NCBI GenBank assembly: GCA_037176705.1
Contig: CM073887.1
Coordinates: 58,675,001-58,739,000 of the forward strand
Length of the DNA: 64,000 nucleotides
Origin: Molossus alvarezi
Taxonomy: Eukaryota > Chordata > Mammalia > Chiroptera > Molossidae
Reading direction: 5' to 3'
Positions 35,830 through 47,189 of this stretch are shown here, one piece after another; the stretch's first letter is position 1; the number at the start of each line of letters is the position of its first letter. Made by a program: the position numbers and the translations under genes. The notes below the pieces were generated by a model that was given only the letters and a program-made list of their open reading frames with translations, did no database searches and was not told the origin of the DNA.

Positions 35830-36300
35830 ATTTTCAAAACTTAATATGGAAAACAACATGTAAAATATTTCATTAGTAATGTTATATTAAGTGTTGACAT
35901 AGGTTTGGTTAGTTCTTCAAATTAATTTCACCCATTCTGTTTTTAATGTTCCTACTAGAAAATTTAAAATATTTGCGTCACAGTACATATCTATATGCCA
36001 GTGCTGATTTGGAACATTCATTATTGTCCTGACATTGAGCTTCTCAGCTCATGGGGTAGGGTGTCGGATAGGATCCGAGGTGTTTACAATTTCTGATTCC
36101 ATCTCTGCCAGCTCTTTGTAGAACCATGTGTAAATCATAGCACCCTGTTAGCCTCAGTTTTCACATCTGTGAAGTGGGATTATATCAGTCTACACCATAG
36201 AATTTTGGTGAAAATGAAATAACATATCTGAAACACTTAACATTGGGCTGGGCACATAGACGGATGTCCATACAGGTTAGCTTCTATCTGGACTATATTA
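35830..36300. other. Spacer with MIR-like remnant
   Basis: tgttagcctcagttttcaca and tctgtgaagtgggattatat at 36,148-36,185 are MIR core phrases; nothing else is recognisable. Confidence 0.45.
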
Positions 36301-36320
36301 TTAGGTGGGTCCCTCTCCTC

Positions 36321-36570
36321 TATTTTTTTTTTTTATCCTCACCCGAGGACATTTTTCCATTTTTTGTTCAGATAGAGTGGGAGGGAGAGGAAGAGAGACA
36401 GAGAGAAACATCGACATGAAAGGGACACATTGAGTGGCTGCCTCCAGCAGGACCCAACCAGGGCCAGGGATGAATTGCAACCGAGGTACGTGCCCTTAAG
36501 CGGGAACTGAACCCGGGTCTCTCTGGACCGCAGACCGATGCTCTAACTGCTGAGCCAAACTGGCCAGGGC
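36321..36570 (-). mobile_element. Ves-L SINE
   Basis: Flanks ctcctctattt and ctcctctctatt. Confidence 0.88.
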
Positions 36571-36612
36571 TCCTCTCTATTAATGGGGATGGTCCCTACC
36601 CAGCCTCTCTTT

Positions 36613-36715
36613 ATTTTTATTTTTTTTTCTTTATTGATTTTAGAGAGAGAGGGAGAGGGAGATAGAAATATCCATGAGAGATAACATCCATTGGCTGCTT
36701 TCTGCATGCCCCCCA
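36613..36715 (-). mobile_element. 5'-truncated Ves-S SINE with intact TSD
   Basis: Only the 3' half is present, yet a perfect 17-bp TSD (ctacccagcctctcttt, 36596-36612 and 36716-36732) surrounds it. The truncation therefore happened during insertion. Confidence 0.88.
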
Positions 36716-37050
36716 CTACCCAGCCTCTCTTTGAAAATTTAAAAGTAGTTGACATCAGCAGAATGATTAGCTCTGGAGCCCACCACCCACAGCTTTTCCA
36801 TAGGGTAAGAGAATCCCATAAGTGTTAAGGGCTCCAAGGTCCAGAGAAAGAGGAAGTCCAAGGTCATACAGCATGTGAGGCTGGATGAAACTTAAAACAA
36901 CGCTGTGATTCTGTGACCTTTCCAGTCAAACAGACATCACAAGTCCAGCTAAGGCGGAGGTAAAGACTGAGTCCCTTCCACGCTTTGAGTTTCAATCGAC
37001 ACACTCAAGATGGCAACGCCAGGAGCCCTACAGCATGGCCAGCCACATTC

Positions 37051-37061
37051 AAGATGGCGGC
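37051..37061 (+). promoter_or_regulatory. FARSA: YY1-type motif upstream of FARSA
   Basis: AAGATGGCGGC lies 86 bases upstream of the FARSA ATG. A weaker copy (CAAGATGGCAAC) is at 37006-37017. The region is CpG-rich and has no TATA box. Confidence 0.65.
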
Positions 37062-37136
37062 GCACGCTTCGGCGCCGGTTCCGGTTCCGGTGGCTCTGGC
37101 TCCAGGCCGCGACAAACTAAGCGCGGAGGAACACCC

Positions 37137-40100
37137 ATGGCGGATGGTCCGGTGGCGGAAGTGCTGCTGCGGCGCCTGGAGACGGCCGATGGCGGCCTGG
37201 ACAGCGCGGAGCTGGCGGCCGAGCTGGGCGTGGAGCACCAGGCCGTGGTGGGCGCCGTGAAGAGCCTGCAGGCGCTGGGCGAGGTGAGCCGGCCTGTCTT
37301 GCCAGGCTTCCTCGCTTTGGCACCTGCAATTCCCTTGCCAGGAGGATCCTGGGTGGTTCCAGGCCAAACTGCCTCAGGCCTAGTTAGGGGTAACTATAGG
37401 TGTGCAATTCGGGATGTGCAGGCAGGGAGTCAGGAACGAGTGAGGGCCCTGGCTCACCGACGTTCCTAATGCAGGAAACGTCCATTGCGGTGATGATGGA
37501 TTGTCTGAAATGGATTGAATGCTGGGACCAGAACAGCTGGGTTCTCTGCTCTCACAGGGCTGCATCCTCTTTTTCGTTCTTCTTCTTCTTTTTTTATTCC
37601 TCACCTGACAATACTTTTCTATTTATCATCAGAAAAGTGGGACGGTGGGTTACTATGGTGGACAAGGAAGACATGGTCGCTGCCCTCACTGAGACTGTGA
37701 TTTAATGGGGGAGATACTCACGTCACTGGAGTAGTGGAGGAAGCACAGGGAACCCAGAGGTAACAGCTGAACCAGTCTTGGGGGTCAAGGAGAACATCCC
37801 AGAGTAAGTGTCAGCAGAGTCAGTTGTCTACACTGAAGAGGAAAGCCATTGCACTTTAGGGTGGGGGTGGGGGGGAAGGGGGACAGATGGTGAGAAGTGT
37901 GAGACAGCAGAGCCAGAATTTGCAAGGTCTTGTAGGTCCCTAACAGTACTGGAGAGCCCAAACAGGAGCTGGAGTTAGTCAGACATGTGTGTTGCCTACA
38001 TCACTCTTGGGAATGATTGGCAGGGACAGGATCCAAGACAAGGGGATGAGGGCAGAGACTAGTACATCCCCAAACTAGAGGACGTGGTGTCTGGCTGTAG
38101 GGAGGCAGCTGGAATGAAGAGGTGATTCAGGAGAGGGAATGAAATGAGATTCATGGCAAAGCAAGGGGAGTACAAATGAAGCCCAGCCTTCTGACTTGGA
38201 TAAATGAAGGATGATGGAGCTACAGGAGGAGGATGCTGAGAGGCCCATGGGCCACCTAGGAGGCTAGACCGATGAGGGGAGGACACAGAAAACACATCTG
38301 AGCTGTTAATTCATCAAACTTATATTCTGTGTCCCACTCTGGTTTCAGCTTGCTTTCTTCCTTCCTCCCTCCCTCCCTCCCTCCCTCCCTTCCTCACTTA
38401 AGGACATTTTTCCATTTTTTGTTCAGATAGAGTGGGAGAGAGAGAGAGGAAGAGAGAGAGAGAGAAACGTCGACATGAAAGGGACACATCGAGTGGCTGC
38501 CACCCACACAACCCAATCAGGGTCGGGGACAAACTGCATCCAAGGTACGTGCCCTTAGCAGGAACCGAACCCGGATCTCTCTGGACCGCAGGCCGACGCT
38601 CTAACTGGTGAGCCAAACTGGCCAGGGCTCAGCTTTATTTATTATTCAATCTTTGCCATAACCATAGGATGATGATAGTGTTATTATCCCCATTTTGCTG
38701 ATATGACCACTCCTAAGTACTAGTCAGTAACTTGATCAGTGTCACTAGAAGGGACAAGCAAACTTAGATTTGAAATTAGGCACTCAGGCTGCAGATTCCA
38801 AGGTTGTCAGTTACAAGAAGGAATTGAAGCTATGGTGTGTGGGGTGATAGTGTCTTGACTGATGTGAAGTTAACATTCGTGTAGTAGAGGATTAAATAGT
38901 GGTGATTTAATGTGGTTCAGTCTGGCAATGATTGTAATAATAACAGCAATGATAACAGTTAGAATTTGCTGCATGCTAAGCACCCAACATCCTCTCTGTG
39001 TGTTAATTCAATTCGATTACTCCTCAAAACAATCCTCTGAGGTAGAGTCCACCACACTCTGCTCTCATGGATAATAAAACTTATTCAGAGAGGTCGAGCA
39101 CCTTTCCTGAGGTCACATAGCAAGTGAGGAGCAGAGCTGGGAATTAGAATGAAGGGGAGCTAGGACCCATCGGCCCCACTCAGCCTTACCACTGTCTGTA
39201 TTACCTGAACCCCTTCCTAATTGTGGAGCTTCAAGTTTCCATGTGTAATGTGGACCTCAGGGCCTTTCTCTGACAGTTTAGGCATTGAGATGCAAATGTA
39301 TAAATGTAGAGACATGTCAGTTCATCTGAGACCTTAAAAATCTTCCCCAAGTGCCCTGGCCGGTTTGGTTCAGCAGTTGGAACGTTGGCCTGCGGACCAA
39401 AGAGTCCCAGGTTTGGTTCCCGCTAGGGGCACATACCAAAAAAAAAATTTTCCCCAAGTTAAAAAATATATTTATTTCCCAGGTTCAAAAGTGATAAAAA
39501 GAATTTGTCCTTTGCCAGGAAAGACCCTTAGTACCTAACCTCACTCTGGGAGGTATGAACCGTATTTATTGTTATCCCTGTGTCACAGAGGGAGACTGAG
39601 GCTCAGCAAGGGTAGATCAATTGGCTGGGAAGTGGTGCAGCTGAAAAGTGAAGCCAGCTTTAAGGGCTGTGTTTTGACCTTGTCTCCAGCACTATGGCAA
39701 GGGAGTTCCCAGCTCTGAACCTGTCCCTGCCTGTGTCCCCTTTTTCCTGCAGATAATTGAGGCTGAACTACGCTCCACCAAGCACTGGGAGCTTACTGCT
39801 GAGGGCGAGGAGATTGACCGGGAGGGCAGCCATGAGGTCCGGGTGTTTCATAGTGTCCCCCCGGAGGGCCTGGCCCAGAGCGAGCTCATGGTAGGGCCTG
39901 GGGATGGAAAGGTCCTAGGGAGGTGATGGGGTGAAGGTGGCCCTTGTGCCCCACTCACTGCAACCTTGTTCCCTCAGCGACTGCCCAGTGGCAAGGTGGG
40001 CTTCAGCAAGGCCATGTCCAACAAGTGGATCCGTGTAGACAAGAGTGCTGCTGACGGGCCCTGGGTGTTCCGAGTGGTGAGTCCCTGTGGGCAAGCAGGT

Positions 40101-43100
40101 GGGCCTCTGGCCTTCACAGCCCCTCACCACCATCGTCCCATCATTGCGGCAGGTGGACAGCGTGGAGGATGAGGTGCAGCGGCGGCTTCAGCTGGTCCGG
40201 GGTGGACAGGCCGAGAAGCTGGGCGAGAAAGAAAGGAGTGAACTCAAGAAGAGGAAACTGCTGACGGAAGTGTGAGTGGCTGCCATCCACAGGCTCAGAC
40301 CCATGTCACCCGTGCGGCCCTTGAGTGGGAGAAGGGAAGTGGGAGCTGTTCTGGCCACACTGGGCCGTGATTCTGTAAGTTCCTCACACTGTGGTTGTCA
40401 AGCACATGGGCCAGACTCATGGTACCTCAGGGCCTTGGCACATGCTGTGTCTTCTGTCAAGAATGATCTTCCTGCTGATCTTTAGGGCAGGTTCCAGCAT
40501 CGAACCTCTGCTCATGTCTTACTTTATAGGGACCATGTTTTCTCCCTCTGATTTCCACAAAAGCCACTCACTCCTAGTCTCTGTCTCTTTTTCCCTGTTT
40601 ATTTCTTTCATAGTCCTAAACCCTGTCTGAAATGGATTGAATGCTGGGACTTGAACAGCTGGGTTCTCTGCTCTCACAGGGCTGCATCCCCTTTTTCATT
40701 TATTTTTACTCCTCACCTGAGGGTACTTTTCTATTTATCATCAGATAGTGTGGGAGGGAGGGAGGGAGGGAGGGAGGGGGAGAGAGAGAGAAGACAGACA
40801 GACAGCGAAATGTCGATGTAATAGAGCCACATCGACTGGTTGCCTCCAGCACAACCCAACCAGGGCTGGGGACGAACCACAACCAAGATACCTGTCCTTG
40901 ACCAGAATCAAACCTGCAACTCACGGTCCGCAGGCCAGTGCTCCAACTGCTGAACCAAATCGGCCAGGGCACTGCTACATCCCCTTTGAGCAGACACTGA
41001 ATGCAGGTGGGCTCCTGATGCAAATCCTGGCTCTGCCACTTACTAACTCTGTGACCTTGGCCAGGTCACCTGATCTTTTTAGGACTCAAGTTTTTTCATC
41101 TGGAAAATGTTCCCTTTTCGCAAGATAGTGAGGTGACTTCAGTGGAACAGAGATGGCATGGGATAACTTCATCAATCTAAACTTTATGTTATTATCACTC
41201 CCAGTTGTATGCTTAGTGCTTTGAATGGGCCCTGGCACACAGTAGATTCTTAATAAATATTTGTTGAGTGAATAAGTGAATGAACTCAGGATGTAGTGAA
41301 ATAAAAGGATTTCAGGTGACAGAAAATGTCAGGAAGAAAATAAAGCAGCCGTGGCCAGTTTGGCTTAGTGGTTGAGCGTCGGCCTGCAGACCAGAGAGTC
41401 CCGGGTTGGGTTCCTGCTAGGGACACGTACCACCAATAAAAAAAAAGAAAGAAAGAAAATAAAGCAAAGTAACTTGATGGGTGGCATTGGGATGAGCATC
41501 ATATAGGAGATCACGCGAAGCCTCTTAGAGAAGTTAACAGTGGTGTCCCCTTCCCTCCTCTGGCTGCAGGACCCTGAAGACTTACTGGGTGAGCAAAGGA
41601 AGTGCCTTCAGCACCAGCATCTCCAAGCAGGAGGCGGAGCTAAACCCAGAGATGATCTCCAGGTAGGGGCAGTGCCAGGGTCAGGGGTTGGTAGGGGGTA
41701 GGGGTGGGCAGTCTTCACCAGGCCCATGTACTCTGCATCCTTACCCACAGTGGCTCCTGGCGGGACCGGTCCTTCAAGCCCTACAATTTCTCCGCCTGTG
41801 GCATCCTCCCTGACAGTGGACACCTGCACCCCCTGCTGAAAGTTCGCACCCAGTTCCGGCAGATCTTCCTAGAAATGGGGTGAGCATGAGGCCAGGGGTG
41901 GGACCAGGCCAGCCACTGAGCACAGGCTGGGTAATCAGGCCACATCTCCCACTAGGTTCACTGAGATGCCAACTGACAACTTCATCGAAAGCTCTTTCTG
42001 GAATTTTGATGCACTCTTCCAGCCCCAGCAGCACCCAGCACGAGACCAACATGACACCTTCTTCCTGAGAGGTGGGTGGGCCCCACTGTCCTGTCAGAGG
42101 TGCAGGACCTGGGCCAGAGCCTTTTGGGGTGGTGTACCATTTTACAGAATAAACTCCATCCTTCTCAGCATGATGAGTAAGGCCTGTTTGAGCCCGTCAT
42201 GACAACTTCTATGATCTCCTTTCACCTGCCCTCCTGGCCAGCTCAGGACATTTGCCTGTGCTATGCCTTCTGCTGAGAACTGTTTTCGCTGGTGTGGGCC
42301 GATGCTCTAATCACTGAGCCCCGGCCAGGGCGAGAACTGTTTTCTCGTGGATCTTCTTAGTGGGCTTCGGCATCAAATAATCATTCATGTATCACTTCAG
42401 AGAGTCCATCCTGACATGTCTTTGTACCCCTGCATTCTAAAAGTTCCTCACCTTTTATCTTCAACCTTGGTTCCTGTTCATTTTCTTTTGCTTAATCCTC
42501 ACTCGAGGATATTTTTCCATTGATTTTTTTTTTCTTTATTTATTTTAGAGAGAGAGGAAGGGAGAGGGAGAGAGAGATAGAAACTTCGATGAGAGAGAAC
42601 ATCAATTGGCCACCTCCTGCATGACCCCACTGGGGATTGGATGCACAACCTGGGCATGTGCCCTAAACAGGAATCAAACCAGTGACCTCTTGGTGCGTGG
42701 GTTGACACTCAACCACTTAGCGACACTGGCCAGGCTATCACATCATTCTTTCTCTCTGTCTCTCTCTTTAAAAAAATGAATAAAAACATATTTTAAAATA
42801 AAATACATATATATAGATATAGATTTATATAGATATGTATAGATACACACAAACATAAAATCTTTGCTTAAGCAGAGACCAAAGGAGGTTGGGGAGGGAG
42901 CTATATCTAGGGAAGAGAAGTTCCAGGCAGAGGGAATTGCCAGTACAAATGCCCTGAGGCTGGAACGTGCCTGGTGTGCTCACAGATCACCCAGGAGGCT
43001 CTGTGGCTGGAGAAAGGGATGCGTTAGGAGTGTACAGGATGATTAGCAGGGAGTTCACTAGGGGTCACAGAGAGGACTTTGGCTTTTTCTCCCATTGAGA

Positions 43101-44941
43101 TGGGAGCTATGGAAGATTCTGGGCAGAGAGGGATGTGACTGACTCAGGTGTTCCCAGACACCCTCTGGCTGTGATGGCAGGCAAGGGCAGGCAAGGGCAT
43201 GAGCTGCACCTGTCAGCTGTTCTCTGTGCAGTGGCTGTTTGAGAAATGCTTCTTGACTGACCAGATGATGCTCTATCCTGTCCAGATCCAGCAGAGGCCC
43301 TGCAGCTCCCCATGGATTATGTCCATCGGGTCAAGCGGACCCACTCCCAGGGTGGCTACGGCTCACAGGGGTGAGGCAGGACTAGGGCTTTGGGGTGTTG
43401 GGGGGAAAGAAGTTGGGAGCCTGAGGACATCAGCATGGACTTCTGGATTTCTTCCTGAAGGTACAAGTACAATTGGAAGCTAGACGAGGCCCGGAAAAAT
43501 CTGCTGCGTACACATACCACATCTGCCAGTGCCCGTGCCCTCTACCACCTGGCCCAGAAGGTGCAGCTGGGCCTGGGCAATGTGGGGACAGGGAGGGGAG
43601 TGTCATACTGACCTTCTGATCCATGACTTGGCCTGACCTGCCTGTCATCTCCAGAAACCCTTCACACCAGCCAAGTACTTCTCCATCGATCGTGTGTTCC
43701 GGAATGAGACTCTGGATGCCACACACTTGGCCGAGTTCCACCAGATCGAGGGTGTTGTGGCTGACCGTGGCCTCACCCTGGGCCACCTCATGGGTGTCCT
43801 TCGGGAGTTTTTCACCAAGCTGGGTGAGCAGGCAGGCTGGGGCAGGAGGTATTGGTGTGGCCGTGGGAGGATGTCTCCGTCACCAGTCTTGTTTTCCACC
43901 CAGGTATCACCCAGTTGCGCTTCAAGCCAGCCTACAACCCCTATACTGAGCCCAGCATGGAGGTGTTCAGCTACCACCCAGGTCAGGGTGGGACTGGTAG
44001 GGAGGGAGGTCTGAGGCTACCACCTCTTAGCCTGGGTCCTCTCCTGCCTCCTAAGCTCACTGCCAGGCCCGACATCACCCACATGAGTTGCCCCATCATT
44101 CTGCCCCCACAGGCTTGAAGAAGTGGGTAGAGGTCGGAAACTCTGGGCTTTTCCGACCCGAAATGCTGCTGCCCATGGGGCTCCCCGAGAACGTGTCAGT
44201 CATTGCCTGGGGCCTCTCCTTGGAGCGGTGAGTGCCCAAACCACTCAGCGAGTGTTTGCCAGGGGTGGGGTCCTGCTGACCTTTAGCACCATGCATTCAT
44301 TCATTGATGAACTTTAGTAATCACCTGCTGTGTCCTCTGTTCTATGCTGTGAATAAATAGCACACACTCCTGCCTCTGTGAAGTTGGGATCCTAGTGGAG
44401 TGAGAAGAATGACAAGTAAATTAAATAAATAATGCCTAGAGTATGAGCTTGGTAATTGCTAGAGAGAAAGTACAGTAGGAAGGGCAAAGGAGAGGAGGTT
44501 GTCAGGGAAGGTCTCACAGAGGAGGTGGATGACCTGGGAGGATATCTAGAGAGGGGCATTCCAGGCAGAGGGACTTAGTGCAAAGGTTGTGAGGCTGAGT
44601 GTCCCTGCTGTGCTTGGAAGCCTGTGTGGCTGGAGGGAGGAGGTGAGAGGGTAGAGAGTGAGGCGATAGGGCAGATTGTGCAGGGCCATGTGGGCCAAGG
44701 TAGGGACTTGGACTCTGAGGAAGGTGGGAACCCTCAGAGAGGTTTTGATCAGAGGAGAATAGAACCTGACCTAGTGTTAAAGCGTGTCTTCTTTCTCCCA
44801 AGCCCAACGATGATCAAATACGGCATCAACAATATCCGTGATCTGGTAGGCCACAAGGTGAACCTGCAGATGGTGTACGACAGCCCCCTATGCCGCCTGG
44901 ATGCCGAACAAGGGTCCCCAAAGACAAAGGGGACCACATGA
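37137..44941 (+). CDS. FARSA: FARSA, cytosolic phenylalanyl-tRNA synthetase alpha subunit, 13 coding exons
   Basis: Coding exons: 37137-37283, 39753-39890, 39978-40076, 40153-40271, 41570-41662, 41751-41879, 41956-42071, 43286-43370, 43461-43560, 43655-43823, 43904-43981, 44113-44227, 44803-44941. They total 1527 bases, or 508 residues plus TGA, equal to human. The N-terminal third has the winged-helix repeats of the alpha subunit ([36 protein letters not shown]). The class II catalytic core follows from about residue 190: [21 protein letters not shown], the motif-2-type [21 protein letters not shown], and a motif-3-type GLSLERPTMIKYG with its Arg. With FARSB it forms the alpha2-beta2 enzyme that charges tRNA-Phe. 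All introns obey GT/AG. The annotated start has C at -3, a poor context; an in-frame ATG at 37035 has a better one (see findings). Confidence 0.97.
37502..37633. repeat. Duplicated block, FARSA intron 1 copy
   Basis: About 70 bases of non-SINE sequence plus a 60-base Ves-L fragment, matching 40624-40745 in intron 4. The non-SINE part differs at three positions. Confidence 0.85.
37690..38330. repeat. Old dispersed repeat in FARSA intron 1
   Basis: gacaaggaagacatggtcg, tgtgagacagcagagccag and caggagctggagttagtca style sequence, recurring in part at 44,460-44,760. No gene. Confidence 0.4.
38352..38628 (-). mobile_element. Ves-L SINE with (CCCT)n
   Basis: In FARSA intron 1, antisense. The tail became (CCTT/TCCC)n at 38,356-38,392. 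Confidence 0.88.
38650..38815 (-). repeat. MIR SINE remnant
   Basis: ttattatccccattttgctg and gatttgaaattaggcactc: MIR in reverse orientation. Confidence 0.5.
39000..39190 (-). repeat. MIR SINE remnant
   Basis: cctgaggtcacatagcaagt and gagcagagctgggaattag. Confidence 0.65.
39353..39449 (+). mobile_element. Ves-mini SINE in FARSA intron 1
   Basis: Head only, ending gggcacatacc plus A-tail. Perfect 10-bp TSD ttccccaagt at 39343-39352 and 39450-39459. Confidence 0.88.
39545..39660 (-). repeat. MIR SINE remnant
   Basis: ttgttatccctgtgtcacag, gagactgaggctcagcaagg. Confidence 0.6.
40624..40745. repeat. Duplicated block, FARSA intron 4 copy (likely source)
   Basis: Left flank plus the 3' end of the complete Ves-L at 40695-40970. 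The SINE's TSD is intact only here, so this copy predates the one in intron 1. Confidence 0.85.
40695..40970 (-). mobile_element. Ves-L SINE in FARSA intron 4
   Basis: TSD gctgcatccccttt (40681-40694) against gctacatccccttt (40974-40987). (GGGA)n in its CT part. Confidence 0.88.
41010..41290 (+). repeat. MIR/L2-type remnant in FARSA intron 4
   Basis: atcctggctctgccacttac, tctgtgaccttggccaggtc; later ggcacacagtagattcttaa and ttgttgagtgaataagtg, the usual end of L2/MIR-class repeats. Confidence 0.6.
41348..41453 (+). mobile_element. Ves-mini SINE in FARSA intron 4
   Basis: Head only, ending ggacacgtacc plus A-tail. Perfect 13-bp TSD agaaaataaagca at 41335-41347 and 41454-41466. Confidence 0.88.
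42297..42332 (-). mobile_element. Ves head fragment in FARSA intron 7
   Basis: Only gccgatgctctaatcactg to ccccggccagggc remains, inside an older repeat. Confidence 0.7.
42494..42526 (-). mobile_element. Ves-L 3' tail fragment
   Basis: aatcctcactcgaggatat, then the next SINE starts at once. Confidence 0.7.
42527..42737 (-). mobile_element. Ves-S SINE in FARSA intron 7
   Basis: Ends cgacactggccaggc. A further SINE tail-like piece (tctctctctttaaaaaaatg) follows at 42,752-42,790. Confidence 0.85.
42880..43165. repeat. Old dispersed repeat in FARSA intron 7
   Basis: cagtacaaatgccctgaggc, gagatgggagctatggaag, gatgtgactgactcaggtg. The same family recurs in intron 12 (44,460-44,760) and the DAND5 intron. 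Confidence 0.5.
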
Positions 44942-45177
44942 CATGGGCTGCCCTGGACAGGCCACCCTCCCCAAGCCCCTGCTGCCCAGCCCTCTTGCAT
45001 ACCTGGCCATTGGACCCCCTTGTATATATGAGGCCTCTGTGAGGCTACCTCCCTGCTCCTGGTATCTCCTCTTCCATACCTGCCTCAGGGTCCCAGGGCC
45101 AGGAAAGCAGGTAACCCATTTGTTGATGTCCACTTATGAGGGTGGACCCTAGGGAGCCCTGCACGGGGCTGCTGGCT

Positions 45178-45183
45178 AATAAA
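45178..45183 (+). terminator. FARSA: FARSA poly(A) signal AATAAA
   Basis: An exact signal lies 236 bases after the FARSA stop, followed by a GT-rich downstream stretch (gtggtggggtcgtgttgtct) from 45,219. Confidence 0.9.
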
Positions 45184-45359
45184 GTGGGCAGTTGCCTTCA
45201 TCTGGTGCCTTTGCTTGGGGGTGGTGGGGTCGTGTTGTCTGTCCCCAGCTCAGTGTGCTGCTTGATGGGAGGAAACTCAGGTTCTGGTGTGAGGAGTGAT
45301 AGATTGGGGGTCATGGATCCTCAGGGCCTCCTGGTCAGTTTTAGCTGACCCCTCATGGA

Positions 45360-45470
45360 AAAGATGAGCTCTTTCAAGCATTTACTGATCATCTACTGGT
45401 GCCAGGCCCTCTTCCAGGTGAATGAAACAGACCCCCTGTCCTGTAGGAGGGCAAGCAAGCTAAGTTTTTA
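45360..45470 (+). repeat. Old dispersed repeat downstream of FARSA
   Basis: tttactgatcatctactggt, gccaggccctcttccaggtg. Confidence 0.4.
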
Positions 45471-45496
45471 AAAGCTGCCTTTCTTTCCTTTTAAAG

Positions 45497-45696
45497 ACTT
45501 TTTAAAAAAATGTTTTTATTGATTTTTTTAGAGAGAGAGATAGAAACATTGATGTGAGAGAGATCTATCGATCAGCTGCCTCCTGTGGGTCCCTCACCAG
45601 GGATCAAGCCTGCATCCTGGCCGTGTGCCCTGACCAGGAATGGAATCAGGATCTCTCAGTCCATGGGACAATCCACTGAGCCACACCAGCCAGGCA
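45497..45696 (-). mobile_element. Ves-S SINE
   Basis: Ends gagccacaccagccaggc. Confidence 0.84.
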
Positions 45697-45726
45697 AAAG
45701 CCACTTTTTAAAAAAATGAATAGTGC

Positions 45727-45944
45727 TGCCCTGGCTGGTTTGGCTGAGCAGTTAGAGCGTCAGCCTGTGAGCCAAAGGGTCTGGGGTTGGATTCCTGGTC
45801 AAGGGCACATACCTGAATTGCAGGTTAACTGCCCAGCCCAAGTCAGGATTGTGGGGAAGGCAACCAATCAATGTGTCTCTCATGTTGATATTTCTCTCTC
45901 CCTCCCTCTCACTATATCTAAAAATTGATGGAAAATATCCTCAG
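45727..45944 (+). mobile_element. Ves-L SINE
   Basis: Stops at aaatatcctcag where the next SINE begins without a spacer. Confidence 0.83.
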
Positions 45945-46139
45945 GCCTGGCTGATGTGGCTCAGTGGATTAAGCATCACCGCATGTACCAAGAAGTGGCT
46001 GGTTCAATTTCTGGTCAGGGCACATGCCTGGGTTGCAGGCTTGATCACCATAGAGGGGAATGCAGGAGCAGCAGATAGATGTTTCATATTGATGTTTCTA
46101 TCTCTCTCCCTCTTTCTTCCTCTCTCTAAAATTAGTAAC
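45945..46139 (+). mobile_element. Ves-S SINE abutting the previous one
   Basis: Starts gcctggctgatgtggctcag. Confidence 0.84.
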
Positions 46140-46376
46140 TTTTTTTTTTTAATCCTCACTTGACATTTTTGCATTTATCTTCAGATAGAGCAGGAGGGAG
46201 TGGGGGAAGAGAAGGAAACATCAATGTGAGAGACACATCAAGTGGTTGCCACCCACATGACCCCAACTGTGGCTGCGGACAAACTGCAACGAAGGTACAT
46301 GCCCTTAGTGGGAACCGAACCTGGGACTCATGTCTGTGGGCCGACGCTCTAACTGCTGAGCCAAACTGGCCAGGGC
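46140..46376 (-). mobile_element. Ves-L SINE
   Basis: Flanks agtaactttttt and agtaacactttt. Confidence 0.86.
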
Positions 46377-46388
46377 AGTAACACTTTT

Positions 46389-46623
46389 ATTTTTTAATCC
46401 TCACCTGAGGATATTTTTTCATATTTTGTTCAGATAGAGTGGGAGGGAGGGAGAGAGAGAGAAACATCGATGTGAAAGGGACACATCGAGTGGTTGCCAC
46501 CCACACGACCCAACCAGGGCCAGGGACAAACTGCAACCGAGGCACGTGCCCTTAGCGGGAACCAAACCCGGATCTCTGGACCGCAGGCCAATGCTCTAAC
46601 CGCTGAGCCAAACCGGCCAGGGC
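46389..46623 (-). mobile_element. Ves-L SINE
   Basis: Complete; head CpGs retained (gccaaaccggccagggc). Confidence 0.88.
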
Positions 46624-46652
46624 AAGATAAGTTTTTTAAAAAGTGTTATTGC

Positions 46653-46745
46653 GCCCTGGCCGGTTTGGCTCAGTGGTTGGAGCGTTGGCCTGTGGACCAG
46701 AGAGTCCCAAGTTCGGTTCCTGCTACGAGCATGTGCCCAAAAAAA
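46653..46745 (+). mobile_element. Ves-mini SINE
   Basis: Head only, ending gagcatgtgccc plus A-tail. A clear TSD was not found for this copy. Confidence 0.82.
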
Positions 46746-46956
46746 ACAACTTATCTTTATTGTTGAGTGTATTACAGATATCTTCTCTTTTTCCCTCCTT
46801 GGTCTGCTCCTCCCCACTCCTACCCCCACCCCCGCCTTCCCCACACTATTGTCAGTGTTCATTGGTTATGCATATAAGTTCTTAGATTTATCTCTTCCCG
46901 CCCCCCCTCCCCCCCTTCCCTTTGAGGTTAGTCAGTCTAGCAACCAATTTGTACTT
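46746..46956 (-). mobile_element. L1 3'-end fragment
   Basis: ttggttatgcatataagttc and gttagtcagtctagcaacc are the bat L1 3' UTR in reverse. Confidence 0.75.
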
Positions 46957-47189
46957 TTTAAAAAAAATTTTTATTCTTTGTTGATTTTTAGAGACAGAGG
47001 AAGGGGAGAGGAAGAGAGAGATAGAAACATCAATAGAAACATTGATGAGAGAGAACATCGATTGGCTGCCTCCTGCATGCCCCCCACTAGGAATCGGGCC
47101 CAAAACCTGGGCATATGCCCTGACCCGGAATTGAACCGGTGACCTCTTGGTGCATGGGTTGACACTCAACTGAGCCACACAGGCCAGGC
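46957..47189 (-). mobile_element. Ves-S SINE in an L1 3' fragment
   Basis: Flanks caatttgtactttt and cgatttgtacttct. Confidence 0.87.
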
